NCBI GenBank assembly: GCA_003674045.1
Contig: PENC01000005.1
Coordinates: 248,001 to 312,000, forward strand
Source of the DNA: Streptomyces griseocarneus
Lineage (GTDB): Bacteria > Actinomycetota > Actinomycetes > Streptomycetales > Streptomycetaceae
Reading direction: 5' to 3'
Length of the DNA: 64,000 nucleotides
Part shown: one piece after another, positions 1-9,048 of the stretch
Layout of the letters: each line of letters opens with the position of its first letter
How positions within the stretch are numbered: the first letter of the stretch is position 1
Program-made: the position numbers and the translations under genes
Notes under the pieces: model-generated
What the model was told of the DNA's origin: nothing
What the model saw: only the letters and a program-made list of their open reading frames with translations
Database searches by the model: none

Positions 1-163
1 TTCAAACACGGTTCTGAAGCGCGCGGAAGCGGAAGTCAGGCTCCGCGCGCCCCTTGTTGTGTCCGCGTGGGCGTGTGACGATGAGGAATCCCCCGCTTGT
101 GAACATGTGAATCCCCGCGGAGCACGCGGGAGTTCACAGTCGCCAAGGAGGTGTCTTCCGACC

Positions 164-565
164 ATGCTCGTCCGCGACGCCATGAGCACGGTGGTCCTCA
201 CCATCGGTCCCGCACACACTCTCCGGCAGGCAGCGCGGCTCATGTCCGCGCGCAGGATAGGCGCAGCCGTCGTACTCGATCCGGACGCCGGCGGGATCGG
301 CATCCTCACCGAGCGCGACATCCTCAACTCGGTCGGCGCGGGCCAGGACCCGGACCGGGAGAAGGCCCACTCCCACACCACCACCGACGTCGTCTTCGCG
401 GCGCCGGAATGGACGCTGGACGAGGCGGCGTCGGCGATGTCGCGCGGCGGCTTCCGGCACCTGATCGTCCTCGACGGGCAGGGTCCGGTGGGCGTGGTGT
501 CGGTGCGCGACATCATCCGCTGCTGGGCCCCCGCGCGGGCCCGCGCGGGAATGCTGACACGCTGA
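164..565 (+). CDS. CBS-domain protein (two CBS motifs)
   Basis: Small cytosolic protein of 133 residues made almost entirely of two CBS motifs (about residues 1-60 and 70-125). Paired CBS motifs form a Bateman module that usually binds adenosyl ligands. The first motif begins MLVRDAMSTVVLTI and contains the typical GILTERDIL; the second ends with VGVVSVRDIIR, the same beta-strand/helix pattern repeated. I chose ATG 164 because an AAGGAGGTG ribosome site lies about 10 bases upstream and the domain starts there, although the frame is open from 59. No catalytic domain is fused, so it is probably a stand-alone sensor or partner of another protein. It converges on the catalase gene and a perfect hairpin separates the two. 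The family assignment is firm; the ligand and partner are unknown. Confidence 0.88.
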   Translation: MLVRDAMSTVVLTIGPAHTLRQAARLMSARRIGAAVVLDPDAGGIGILTERDILNSVGAGQDPDREKAHSHTTTDVVFAAPEWTLDEAASAMSRGGFRHLIVLDGQGPVGVVSVRDIIRCWAPARARAGMLTR

Positions 566-609
566 CGCCCGCCCGGTGCGGAATCAGTGCGGAATCAGTG
601 CGAAAGCAG

Positions 610-648
610 CCGGAGAGGCCGGAGCCCTCTGGCGTCCGGCCTCTCCGG
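610..648. terminator. Bidirectional terminator hairpin between CBS gene and katA
   Basis: A 14-bp perfect stem (arms 610-623 and 635-648) with an 11-nt loop lies between two convergent genes. There is no clear T-tract, as is common in Streptomyces. Just upstream, an 11-bp unit (TGCGGAATCAG) is tandemly repeated at about 578-599. Confidence 0.75.
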
Positions 649-691
649 TGTGTACGGCAAGCGGCTGCTTGGGACTACCCCGGGGGCGGGG

Positions 692-2167
<1,476 letters not shown>

Positions 2168-2237
2168 GTTCGCCTCCGTCTGAATTCGTCCTGCGTCCTG
2201 CTCCTGGGCCTGAGCCTCTTGGCCTGAGCCGAAACCG

Positions 2238-2265
2238 ATCCTACATTGGACTTTGTCTAAGTCAA
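2238..2265 (-). promoter_or_regulatory. katA promoter with embedded Fur-like operator
   Basis: On the minus strand the -35 is TTGACT (2260-2265) and the -10 is TAGGAT (2238-2243), spaced 16 bp, close to the Streptomyces housekeeping consensus. A perfect inverted repeat, GACTT-N5-AAGTC (2249-2263), sits in the spacer and overlaps the -35, a position where a repressor would block RNA polymerase. Assignment to the adjacent CatR-like protein is inference. Confidence 0.75.
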
Positions 2266-2323
2266 GAAGAGTGCAACACCAATATCGAATCCAGGGGTGG
2301 ACGGGACCCGCTGCTACGCTGGT

Positions 2324-2340
2324 CCTATCTGACTGATAGG
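2324..2340. promoter_or_regulatory. Palindrome at the start of catR, likely autoregulatory operator
   Basis: Perfect 6-bp inverted repeat CCTATC-N5-GATAGG immediately before the regulator's ATG, with its right arm overlapping the ribosome site (AGGTG). Its N5 spacing equals that of the katA operator, although the arm sequence differs. It could be an operator for autoregulation or an RNA hairpin that hides the ribosome site. Confidence 0.55.
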
Positions 2341-2348
2341 TGAATGGC

Positions 2349-2765
2349 ATGAGTGACCTGCTGGAACGGCTCCGGGGACGCGGCTGGCGGCTGACCGCGC
2401 AGCGACGCGTGGTCGCCGAGGTCCTCGACGGGGACCATGTGCACTACACGGCGGACGAAGTGCACGCCAAGGCCACCGAGCTCCTGCCGGAGATCTCGCG
2501 GGCGACCGTCTACAACACCCTCGGGGAGCTGGTCTCCCTCGGCGAGGTCCTGGAAGTGAGCACGGACGGGCGGGCCAAGCGCTACGACCCGAACGCCCAC
2601 CACGCGCACCAGCACCTGGTGTGCTCGCAGTGCGGCACGATCCGGGACGTCCACCCCGCCGGCGACCTGCTGGCCGACCTCCCCACGGAGGAGCGCTTCG
2701 GCTTCCAGGTGGCGGCGGTCGAGGTCACCTACCGGGGCATCTGCCCGAACTGCTCGGCGGGCTGA
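2349..2765 (+). CDS. catR: Fur/PerR-family peroxide-responsive repressor (CatR-like)
   Basis: Fur-family metalloregulator of 138 residues. The N-terminal winged helix (about 1-80) contains RLTAQRRVVAEVL and the recognition region RATVYNTLGEL. The C-terminal dimerisation part carries the His-rich metal site (NAHHAHQH, 83-90) and two CxxC pairs (C92/C95 and C132/C135) expected to hold structural zinc. ATG 2349 is preferred over GTG 2340 because AGG at 2338-2340 is correctly spaced for it and GTG 2340 would begin inside that site. It is divergent from catalase, so it most likely represses katA and is itself peroxide-sensitive, as known for Streptomyces CatR. The target is inferred from context. 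Confidence 0.93.
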   Translation: MSDLLERLRGRGWRLTAQRRVVAEVLDGDHVHYTADEVHAKATELLPEISRATVYNTLGELVSLGEVLEVSTDGRAKRYDPNAHHAHQHLVCSQCGTIRDVHPAGDLLADLPTEERFGFQVAAVEVTYRGICPNCSAG

Positions 2766-2774
2766 AGCACGACA

Positions 2775-2804
2775 AAGGCCCGGATCCGTGAGGATCCGGG
2801 CCTT
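2775..2804. terminator. Terminator between catR and tRNA-fMet copy 1
   Basis: Perfect 13-bp stem (2775-2787 with 2792-2804) and a GTGA tetraloop. It lies after the catR stop and also after the 3' end of the minus-strand tRNA gene, so it can serve both. The second tRNA copy has an equivalent hairpin at 5022-5059. Confidence 0.85.
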
Positions 2805-2812
2805 GCCTGGAG

Positions 2813-2886
2813 TAGCGGGGACAGGATTTGAACCTGCGACCTCTGGGTTATGAGCCCAGCGAGCTACCGAGCTGCTCCACCCCGCG
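2813..2886 (-). tRNA. Initiator tRNA-fMet (CAT), copy 1
   Basis: 74-nt tRNA reading on the minus strand, without an encoded CCA. The anticodon loop is CTCATAA and the anticodon stem contains the three consecutive G-C pairs (GGG/CCC) diagnostic of initiator tRNA. The first acceptor base is C opposite T72, the unpaired 1-72 position also typical of initiators. D-loop, variable and T-arm (GGTTCAAAT) are standard. The motif TACGGTTG lies about 12 nt upstream of the mature 5' end and recurs before copy 2, so it may contain the -10 element. Confidence 0.96.
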
Positions 2887-2954
2887 TCGGTAAAGCAACC
2901 GTAACCCACCGCCGCCCCCGGAAGCAAACCCCTGTCCCAGGGGTGCGCGACGGC

Positions 2955-4829
2955 TCAGGCCGTGAGCTCCTGCTGCAACGCGTCACGCAAGCGGGCCGCC
3001 CGCTCCGCCACCTCCGGCGGACCCAGCCGCACGGCGCTCTCGCACCAGTGCCGCCCCTCCGTGAGATCACCGCGCCGCGCCGCCAGCAGGGCGAGCCGCA
3101 GGGCGGCCCGGCCGTGCCCGGCGTCCGCGGCACGCGCCCACCACAGCGCCGCCTCCGGCTCGCTGCCCTCGCGGGCGAGCAGCAGCCCGAGGTTGAAGGC
3201 GCCGTTGCGGCTGCCCGCCTCCGCCGCCTGGCGGTACCAGTGCGCGGCCTCCACCACGTCGCCCCGCTCGGCGACGAGCATGCCGAGCCGTACCTGGGCA
3301 CGGCGGTGCCCCTGCCGGGCGGCCCGCCCGTACCACTCCTCGCACTCGTCACGGGTGTCGTCGTCACGGTCGAGCAGCGCGCCCAGCCGGAAGGCGGCCT
3401 CCGCGCTGCCTGCGCGCACGGCCACGCGCAGGTGGCGCTCCGCGCCCTCCTCGTCGCCGTCCCGCAGCAGGGCGATGGCGACCTGGAGGGCGGCCTCGGT
3501 GTGCCCGGCGGTGGCCGCCCGCTCGTACCACTGGAAGGCCATGCGCTCCTCGTCGCGCCCGGCGTAGAGGATGCCGAGGTTGAACGCGGCGTCGACGCTG
3601 CCCGCCTCGGCGGCCTTCGAGAACCAGGGCTCGGCGCCCGCCGCGTCACCGTGCTGGAGCAGCAGCACGGCCAGCGCGTTGGCCGCCTCGCGGTGCCCGG
3701 CGTAGGCGGCGCGGCGGTACCACTGCTCGGCCTGCGCGGTGCGGCCCTGCTCGGCGCAGAGCAGCCCCAGGTTGTAGGCGCCGTTGACGTCGCCGTGGTC
3801 GAGGGCCTGGCGGTACCAGCGCTCGGCCTCGCCCGCCTCGCCGCGGTCGGCGTGCAGGGCGCCCAGCGCGTTGGCGGCGTTTCCGTCGCCGTCCTGGGCG
3901 GCGCGGCGCCACCAGACGGCGGCGCTCTCGCCGTCCCCGGCGTCGCGCATCAGGAAGCCGAGCGCGCACGCGGCACGCGACTCGCCGTCCTTGGCCGAGG
4001 TCAGGTACCAGCGCGCGGCCTCCTGCGTCTCGCCGCGGCCCTCCAGCAGCGTGCCGAGGTGCAGGGCCGCGCGGCGGTGGCCGCGGGCGGCGGCCTGCCG
4101 GTACCACTGCTCGGCCTCACGGGCCGCGGCGCCGTCCCGGCCGTCCGCCGCGGCGGCGCGCAGCTCGCGGACCGAGGTCTCCACCCCGCCGGGGCCGAGG
4201 GTGGTCTTGCGGGCGCGCGGCGCCCGGCCGTCCAGGATGCGCGCCAGGCGGTACGCGGCCTCGCGGTGCCCCCGCTCGGCGGCGGCGCGGAACCAGCGCT
4301 CGGCGCCGACGTCGCTGCGGTGCTCCAGCAGATCGGCGAGGGCATAGGCACCGAGGGCGTGACCGGATTCGGCCGACTGGCGGAGCCAGTACTCGGCGGC
4401 GGGCTCGTCGCCGCGCTCGCGGTGGTAGCGGCCGAGCGCGTGCGCGGCGGCGGCCGAGCCGGCGACGGCGGCGATCCGCCACCAGCCCGCGGCCTCGTCG
4501 CCGTAGCCGCGCGTGTGCAGCAGCACGCCGAGGTTGTTGGCCGCGGAGCGGTCCCCGTCGGCGGTGGCGGCCCGGAGATGACGCTCGGCCCCGTCGAGGT
4601 CGCCGCGGCGCAGCAGCAGGGCGCCGAGCATGCTCAGGGCCGCGGGATCCCCCGATTCCGCGGCCTTGCGCCGTGCGGTCTCCAGCTCCAGGTCGGCCGG
4701 GTCTCCGGCCTCGGCCGTCGCGGCGGCCACCGTCCCGTACGACGTCAGTTCCTGATCGCTCCCGTCAGCGGGAGCTTCTACAAGCCGACGTGTCTCCCAC
4801 AGCCTCGTCCTGTCCCCCATAAGACCCAT
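2955..4829 (-). CDS. Sel1/TPR-repeat protein
   Basis: A 624-residue protein made of roughly fifteen consecutive 34-37-residue Sel1-like repeats, each with the pattern A-WY-RAAEAGHREAA-LG-LL. Such alpha-alpha solenoids act as protein-interaction scaffolds. There is no signal peptide, membrane segment or catalytic domain, so it is probably cytosolic. The start is uncertain: ATG 4829 and ATG 4820 are in frame and neither has a strong ribosome site. It is transcribed from between two identical initiator tRNA genes on the same strand but separated from both. Repeat-driven expansion or contraction is likely between strains. Partner and pathway cannot be read from the sequence. Confidence 0.88.
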   Translation of the reverse strand: MGLMGDRTRLWETRRLVEAPADGSDQELTSYGTVAAATAEAGDPADLELETARRKAAESGDPAALSMLGALLLRRGDLDGAERHLRAATADGDRSAANNLGVLLHTRGYGDEAAGWWRIAAVAGSAAAAHALGRYHRERGDEPAAEYWLRQSAESGHALGAYALADLLEHRSDVGAERWFRAAAERGHREAAYRLARILDGRAPRARKTTLGPGGVETSVRELRAAAADGRDGAAAREAEQWYRQAAARGHRRAALHLGTLLEGRGETQEAARWYLTSAKDGESRAACALGFLMRDAGDGESAAVWWRRAAQDGDGNAANALGALHADRGEAGEAERWYRQALDHGDVNGAYNLGLLCAEQGRTAQAEQWYRRAAYAGHREAANALAVLLLQHGDAAGAEPWFSKAAEAGSVDAAFNLGILYAGRDEERMAFQWYERAATAGHTEAALQVAIALLRDGDEEGAERHLRVAVRAGSAEAAFRLGALLDRDDDTRDECEEWYGRAARQGHRRAQVRLGMLVAERGDVVEAAHWYRQAAEAGSRNGAFNLGLLLAREGSEPEAALWWARAADAGHGRAALRLALLAARRGDLTEGRHWCESAVRLGPPEVAERAARLRDALQQELTA

Positions 4830-5021
4830 CGTCGCACCACCCGCAACCCGCGTACACCTGGTATGCCGCAGCCAGTGAGGTCACTTCAGCGTTTTGTCGA
4901 CTTCCCGACTTCCCGACACGACGGGGCTCCAAACTCTCCACAGAAGCCCCGCACACAACCCGCACACGCCGCGTCCTCCCGGACACCTGACGATCGGACG
5001 ACCGTCCGGGTCCGGGACGCA
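4830..5021. other. Non-coding stretch upstream of the Sel1-repeat gene
   Basis: About 190 bp with no convincing gene. Short open frames exist but lack a ribosome site and overlap the tRNA unit. It must hold the promoter of the Sel1-repeat gene, though I see no clean -35/-10 pair. Confidence 0.5.
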
Positions 5022-5059
5022 CGACAAGGCCCGGAGTCCGAGGACTCCGGGCCTTGTCG
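5022..5059 (-). terminator. Terminator of tRNA-fMet copy 2
   Basis: Perfect 18-bp stem (5022-5039 with 5042-5059) directly after the 3' end of the minus-strand tRNA. It shares the core GGCCCGGA...TCCGGGCC and flanking AAGG/CCTT with the hairpin after copy 1, which suggests tRNA and terminator duplicated together. Confidence 0.85.
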
Positions 5060-5064
5060 GTAAG

Positions 5065-5138
5065 TAGCGGGGACAGGATTTGAACCTGCGACCTCTGGGT
5101 TATGAGCCCAGCGAGCTACCGAGCTGCTCCACCCCGCG
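5065..5138 (-). tRNA. Initiator tRNA-fMet (CAT), copy 2
   Basis: Identical over 74 nt to copy 1: CAT anticodon, GGG/CCC anticodon stem, C1 opposite T72, no encoded CCA. TACGGT (read on the minus strand, 5152-5157) lies 14 nt upstream of the mature 5' end, as in copy 1. The 5' flanks otherwise differ, so each copy seems to have its own promoter. Confidence 0.96.
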
Positions 5139-5229
5139 CCGTTGTGCGACAACCGTACCACGGCGCGGGGCGGGGCCTCCGGGGGTCTCCCGTCACCCCG
5201 AGGGGCTCCCGGGACCTCCGGACGGGCCG

Positions 5230-8154
5230 TCAGCCGCCCGGTGTGGCGGCCTTGTCGCCGCTCTTGTCCCCACCGCCGTTCTTGCCGCCGCCCTGGCTCT
5301 CCGCCTTGAGGAAGCGGTCGACGGCGTCCTTGAGGGCGTCCTGGGCCTTGGCGTAGGCCGCCAGGTCCTTGCTCTCCAGGGCCTTCTGACCGGCCTCGTA
5401 GGCGTCCTTGATGTCCTTCGCGGCCTGGTCGGCCGTCGGGTTCTTGGACGGCTGCGAGGGCTGCGTGGTGCCGTTGTCCGGCGGGTTGGGGGTACCGCCC
5501 GCGGCCTTGCCGCCGAAGATCACGTCGAGGGCCTGCGGGAGGGTGTCCTCGAAGGCCGTGTTCTTGCCGTAGGTGACGAGCACCTTCCGCAGCAGCGGAT
5601 AGTTCGTGCCCGCGCCACGGACGTACACGGGCTCCACGTAGAGCAGCCCGCCCTCCATCGGCACGGTCAGCAGATTGCCGTACTCGACCTCGGAGTCGCC
5701 GCCCATGCGCTTCAGGACGTTGATCTTCTCGGCGATCTTCGGATCACTGTTGAAATTGCTCTGCACCTGCTGCGGGCCCGACACCGGGTTGTCCGACGGC
5801 ATCTTCAGAATTCTGATCCTGCCGAATCCGGGGCTCTTCGCGTCGGCGTCCACGGCCATGAAGGCGCCGAGGTTCTCCCGGCCCTTCGGGGTCAGGGTCG
5901 TCGCGAGCGAGAACGTCTGCGCCGTCTGGTCGGGCATCCGCATGCTCAGGTAGTACGGCGGGACCGCGTTGCCCTTCTTGGTGGTCGGGTCGTCCGGCAC
6001 CTCCCACCGCTCGCTGCCCGTGTAGAAGGTGCCCGGGTCGGTGACGTGATAACGCGTCAGCAGCTCGCGCTGCACCTTGAAGAGGTCCTGCGGGTACCGC
6101 AGGTGGTCCATCAGCGCCGGGCTGATCTCGGACTTCGCCTTCACCGTGCCGGGGAAGGACTTCATCCAGGTCTTCAGCACCGGGTCCTTGGTGTCCCACT
6201 GGTACAGCTTGACCGTGCCGTCGAAGGCGTCCACGGTCGCCTTGACGGAATTGCGGATGTAGTTGACCTGGTTCTGCTGGGCCACCACGGCCCGCTGCCC
6301 GGTCGTCAGCGAATCCGCCGTCGTGTCACCGAGCGTGGTGCGGGAGGCGTACGGAAAGCCGTTGGTGGTGGTGTAGGCGTCGACGATCCACTGGATACGG
6401 CCGTCGACCACCGCCGGGTAGGTGTCGCCGTCGATGGTCAGCCACGGGGCGACCGCCTCGACGCGCTCCTTGGGCGTGCGGTTGTAGAGAATCCGGGAAC
6501 CGTCGCCGATGGCGCCGGAGTACAGGATCTGCGGCTCGCCGAAGGCCACGGCATAAGCGGCGCGGTTGAACGGGTTCGAGAGCTTCACACCGCTCTTGCC
6601 CTCGTAGCGGTAGCTCTGCTCGCCCTTGTCGCTGGAGTAGTCCAGCTCCTTCTGCGGGCCGCCCACGATCGAGTACTGGGTGGTCTTCTCGCCGTAGTAG
6701 ACCCGCTGCTCGTACTTTCCGAGCATGCCCTCGGTGGGCAGGTTCTGCTCGGTGAAGTCGGGCTCGCCCTCGCCGGTGACCGAGGTGCCGTTGGCGGTGA
6801 TGGCGCCGTAGCCGTGGGTGTACTTGAAGTGGTCGTTGATCCAGTTGCGCTCGGGAATTCCCTTGATGTTGAGCTCGCGCAGACCGATGACCGTGTCCTG
6901 CTCCTTGCCGTCCTTCTTGTAACGGTCGACATCCAGCGTGGACGGGAACTGGTAGTAGCCCTTGACCTGCTGCTTCTGCTGGAAAGTGGGCGAGACGATA
7001 TTCGGGTCGAGAAGACGCAGGCTGGCCGTGGAATTCGCCGCGGCGCGCAGCTTCTCCTTGTCCTTGTCCGCGACCTCGTTCCGGCCCGCGTAGTCCTTCA
7101 CATCCGCGCCGCCGATGCCGTACGCCTCGCGCGTCGCCGTGATGTTCTTCTTGATGTACGGCGCTTCCTTGGCCTGCTCATTGGGCTGGACCTGGAACTT
7201 CTGCACGATCGCCGGGTAGAGCCCGCCGATCAGCACCGCCGAGAGCACCATCAGCCCGAACCCGATCACCGGCAGCTGCCAGGTGCGGCGCCACAGCGTC
7301 GCGAAGAACAGCACCGCGCAGATCAGGGCGATGATGAAGAGGATCGTCTTGGCCGGCAGATAGGCGTGGGCGTCGACGTACCGCAGACCGGTCCAGCCGT
7401 CGGTGGACTTCAGCCCGCTGGACTTCACGGCGAGGCCGTAGCGGTCCAGCCAGTAGGCGATGGCCTTGAGGCCGACGAAGAGGCCCAGCAGCACGGACAG
7501 GTGCCCGGTGGCCGCCGCGGTGGCCCTGCCGCCCGGGCTGGTGAGCCGCAGGCCGCCGTAGAGGTAGTGCACCAGGGCTGCGGCGATCAGCGAGAGGACG
7601 ACCGCCGCGAAGCCGAAGCTCAGCAGGAAGCGGTACCAGGGCAGGTCGAAGGTGTAGAACGAGATGTCCTTGTGGAACTGCGGGTCCTTCTGCCCGAAGG
7701 ACACCCCGTTGACCCACTGGAGCCAGGTGCGCCACTGCCCGGCCGCGGACGCGCCCGAGACGAGCCCGACGAGCGTCGCGACCGCCAGCAGCGCCCACCG
7801 CTTGTACGGCGCGACACGCATCCGGTAGCGGTCCAGGTTCTGCTGCTCCATCGACATCGCGCTGAGCGGCGGCCGCAGCCGGTGCGCCAGCCAGATGTTG
7901 ATCCCCACGGCGAGGGCCATCAGCAGCCCGAAGACGGCGAAAAGGCCGATCTTGGTGCCGAGGGTGGTGGTGAAGACCGAGGAGTACTTCACCGAGCGGT
8001 ACCAGAGCCAGTCCGTCCAGAACCCGGCGAACATCACGAAGAGCATGACCAGCGCCGCCAGGACGCCCAGGGTCATGAGCAGGGTCCGGATCCGCCGGGA
8101 CGGGCGGCCGACTCTGATCCGTGGCCCTGTCGGGCCTCCGCCGCGGTCCGGCAT
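5230..8154 (-). CDS. UPF0182-family large membrane protein
   Basis: A 974-residue protein of the actinobacterial UPF0182 family (M. tuberculosis Rv3193c type, from memory). The N-terminal third has about seven transmembrane helices (for example LLMTLGVLAALVMLFVMFAG and RWALLAVATLVGLVSG). The rest is a large extracytoplasmic region rich in Tyr, Asp and Gly, and the C-terminal tail is a low-complexity Gly/Lys/Pro stretch. The family has no established biochemical function. I start at ATG 8154 (MPDRGGGP), the usual family start; the frame continues upstream into the divergent promoter region. It shares a 145-bp divergent intergenic region with a PPA1309-family gene. Family assignment is firm and function unknown. 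Confidence 0.93.
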   Translation of the reverse strand: MPDRGGGPTGPRIRVGRPSRRIRTLLMTLGVLAALVMLFVMFAGFWTDWLWYRSVKYSSVFTTTLGTKIGLFAVFGLLMALAVGINIWLAHRLRPPLSAMSMEQQNLDRYRMRVAPYKRWALLAVATLVGLVSGASAAGQWRTWLQWVNGVSFGQKDPQFHKDISFYTFDLPWYRFLLSFGFAAVVLSLIAAALVHYLYGGLRLTSPGGRATAAATGHLSVLLGLFVGLKAIAYWLDRYGLAVKSSGLKSTDGWTGLRYVDAHAYLPAKTILFIIALICAVLFFATLWRRTWQLPVIGFGLMVLSAVLIGGLYPAIVQKFQVQPNEQAKEAPYIKKNITATREAYGIGGADVKDYAGRNEVADKDKEKLRAAANSTASLRLLDPNIVSPTFQQKQQVKGYYQFPSTLDVDRYKKDGKEQDTVIGLRELNIKGIPERNWINDHFKYTHGYGAITANGTSVTGEGEPDFTEQNLPTEGMLGKYEQRVYYGEKTTQYSIVGGPQKELDYSSDKGEQSYRYEGKSGVKLSNPFNRAAYAVAFGEPQILYSGAIGDGSRILYNRTPKERVEAVAPWLTIDGDTYPAVVDGRIQWIVDAYTTTNGFPYASRTTLGDTTADSLTTGQRAVVAQQNQVNYIRNSVKATVDAFDGTVKLYQWDTKDPVLKTWMKSFPGTVKAKSEISPALMDHLRYPQDLFKVQRELLTRYHVTDPGTFYTGSERWEVPDDPTTKKGNAVPPYYLSMRMPDQTAQTFSLATTLTPKGRENLGAFMAVDADAKSPGFGRIRILKMPSDNPVSGPQQVQSNFNSDPKIAEKINVLKRMGGDSEVEYGNLLTVPMEGGLLYVEPVYVRGAGTNYPLLRKVLVTYGKNTAFEDTLPQALDVIFGGKAAGGTPNPPDNGTTQPSQPSKNPTADQAAKDIKDAYEAGQKALESKDLAAYAKAQDALKDAVDRFLKAESQGGGKNGGGDKSGDKAATPGG

Positions 8155-8299
8155 CTGGAAAGCCAAGGTGCGCACCTCGAAGTTCGCTGTGAGTTGGAGC
8201 TGTCGATCAGGGCCCAGCGATCCTAGGGCCCAAGGTGGCAACTTACCGAGGCTTTACTCAGTTCCCATTTTTGGTCACCTTCAGGGCACGATATTGAGC

Positions 8300-8890
8300 A
8301 TGTCCAGCACTTCCAGCATTCCCGACCCCGACGGCTCCACCGGCTCCGGGCTGCCCAACACCCCCATGGCGGCCAGCCCCCTCACCCGCGCCGTGCTCGA
8401 GATCGACGAGTACGCGTCCACCCTCGGCTGGGACCAGCCCGCCCGGCTGTTCGCCCTCGTCGACACCGCCAAGCTGCGCGCGCAGGAGCCGGGCCTGGCG
8501 GCCCAGCTCGGTCTCGACGAGACCGCGCAGTCCTCGCTCACCCCGATCGAGCAGGACGAGGTGCCGGCCGGTACGCCGCTGGACAAGTTCCTCGGCACCA
8601 TCGCCTGGCCGGACGCGGTGGTGGGCTGCGCGCTCACCGTCGAGCGGCTGATGCTGCCGCCGTCCGCGGAGGGCACCGTGCCCAACGGGATGGGCGAGAA
8701 GCAGCTCGCCAAGTGGGTCGCGGCGCACCCGGACCGCCAGGAGGTCCGCATGACCGTCGCCGTGCTGCGCGACGGGGCCCGCGAGTCCGCGGTCCGCCTC
8801 CGCGAGAAGGACTCCCCCACGGAGGTCCTCACCGGCGCCGACCTCGTCCCCAACCTGGCAGAGGCCCTGGCGGCGACGTTCGAGGACTGA
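8300..8890 (+). CDS. PPA1309-family conserved actinobacterial protein
   Basis: Cytosolic protein of 196 residues, recognisable as the PPA1309 family by TRAVLEIDEYASTLGWDQP, the WPDAVVGCALTVERLMLP segment and a C-terminal LAVAALRDG-like strand region. No function is known. The start ATG 8300 has no good ribosome site; an internal ATG at MAASPLTRAV is also possible and would drop a Ser/Pro-rich leader of about 22 residues. It is divergent from UPF0182 and followed by a strong terminator and an intergenic repeat. The family is conserved next to the UPF0182 and PDZ-protease genes in actinobacteria, which suggests a linked but undefined envelope role. Confidence 0.85.
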   Translation: MSSTSSIPDPDGSTGSGLPNTPMAASPLTRAVLEIDEYASTLGWDQPARLFALVDTAKLRAQEPGLAAQLGLDETAQSSLTPIEQDEVPAGTPLDKFLGTIAWPDAVVGCALTVERLMLPPSAEGTVPNGMGEKQLAKWVAAHPDRQEVRMTVAVLRDGARESAVRLREKDSPTEVLTGADLVPNLAEALAATFED

Positions 8891-8906
8891 TCCGCAGTGT
8901 TTCCCT

Positions 8907-8932
8907 GGGCGCGTCCGGTACCGGACGCGCCC
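8907..8932. terminator. Perfect 26-bp palindrome downstream of the PPA1309 gene
   Basis: The 26 bases from 8907 to 8932 read the same on both strands (centre GGT/ACC). It begins 16 nt after the stop codon and is a natural terminator between convergent genes. A second hairpin (GCGCCCC GAA GGGGCGC) directly follows and belongs to the adjacent repeat. Confidence 0.75.
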
Positions 8933-9040
8933 CGAAGGGGCGCGGGGAACTACGCGACCAGCCCACGACTGCCCGCAGCCGCGAACCGACCACAAGAGGC
9001 ACCCCAATAGGCGCAAAGGGGGGCCAGGGGGCGAAGCCCC
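8928..9040 (+). repeat. Dispersed Streptomyces intergenic repeat, copy 1
   Basis: Contains GGGGCGCGGGGAACT, CGCGACCAGCCC, GAGGCACCCCAATAGGCGCA and ends in GGGGGCGAAGCCCC. The same blocks in the same order occur at 25986-26108 (opposite orientation) and in a more diverged form at 46825-46951. It lies between convergent genes. No open frame is supported. Confidence 0.8.
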
Positions 9041-9048
9041 TTAGAGGA

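Noticed and set aside
4765..5022. 85-codon minus-strand frame next to tRNA copy 2
   Set aside because: No ribosome site, atypical composition and overlap with the Sel1 gene start.
2850..5063. 737-codon plus-strand frame across the tRNAs and the Sel1-repeat gene
   Set aside because: It runs antisense through the Sel1 gene and begins inside a tRNA gene; the minus-strand protein shows clear repeats.
8211..8233. AGGGCCCA direct repeat upstream of UPF0182 as an operator
   Set aside because: Two short GC-rich copies are too common by chance to support a site.
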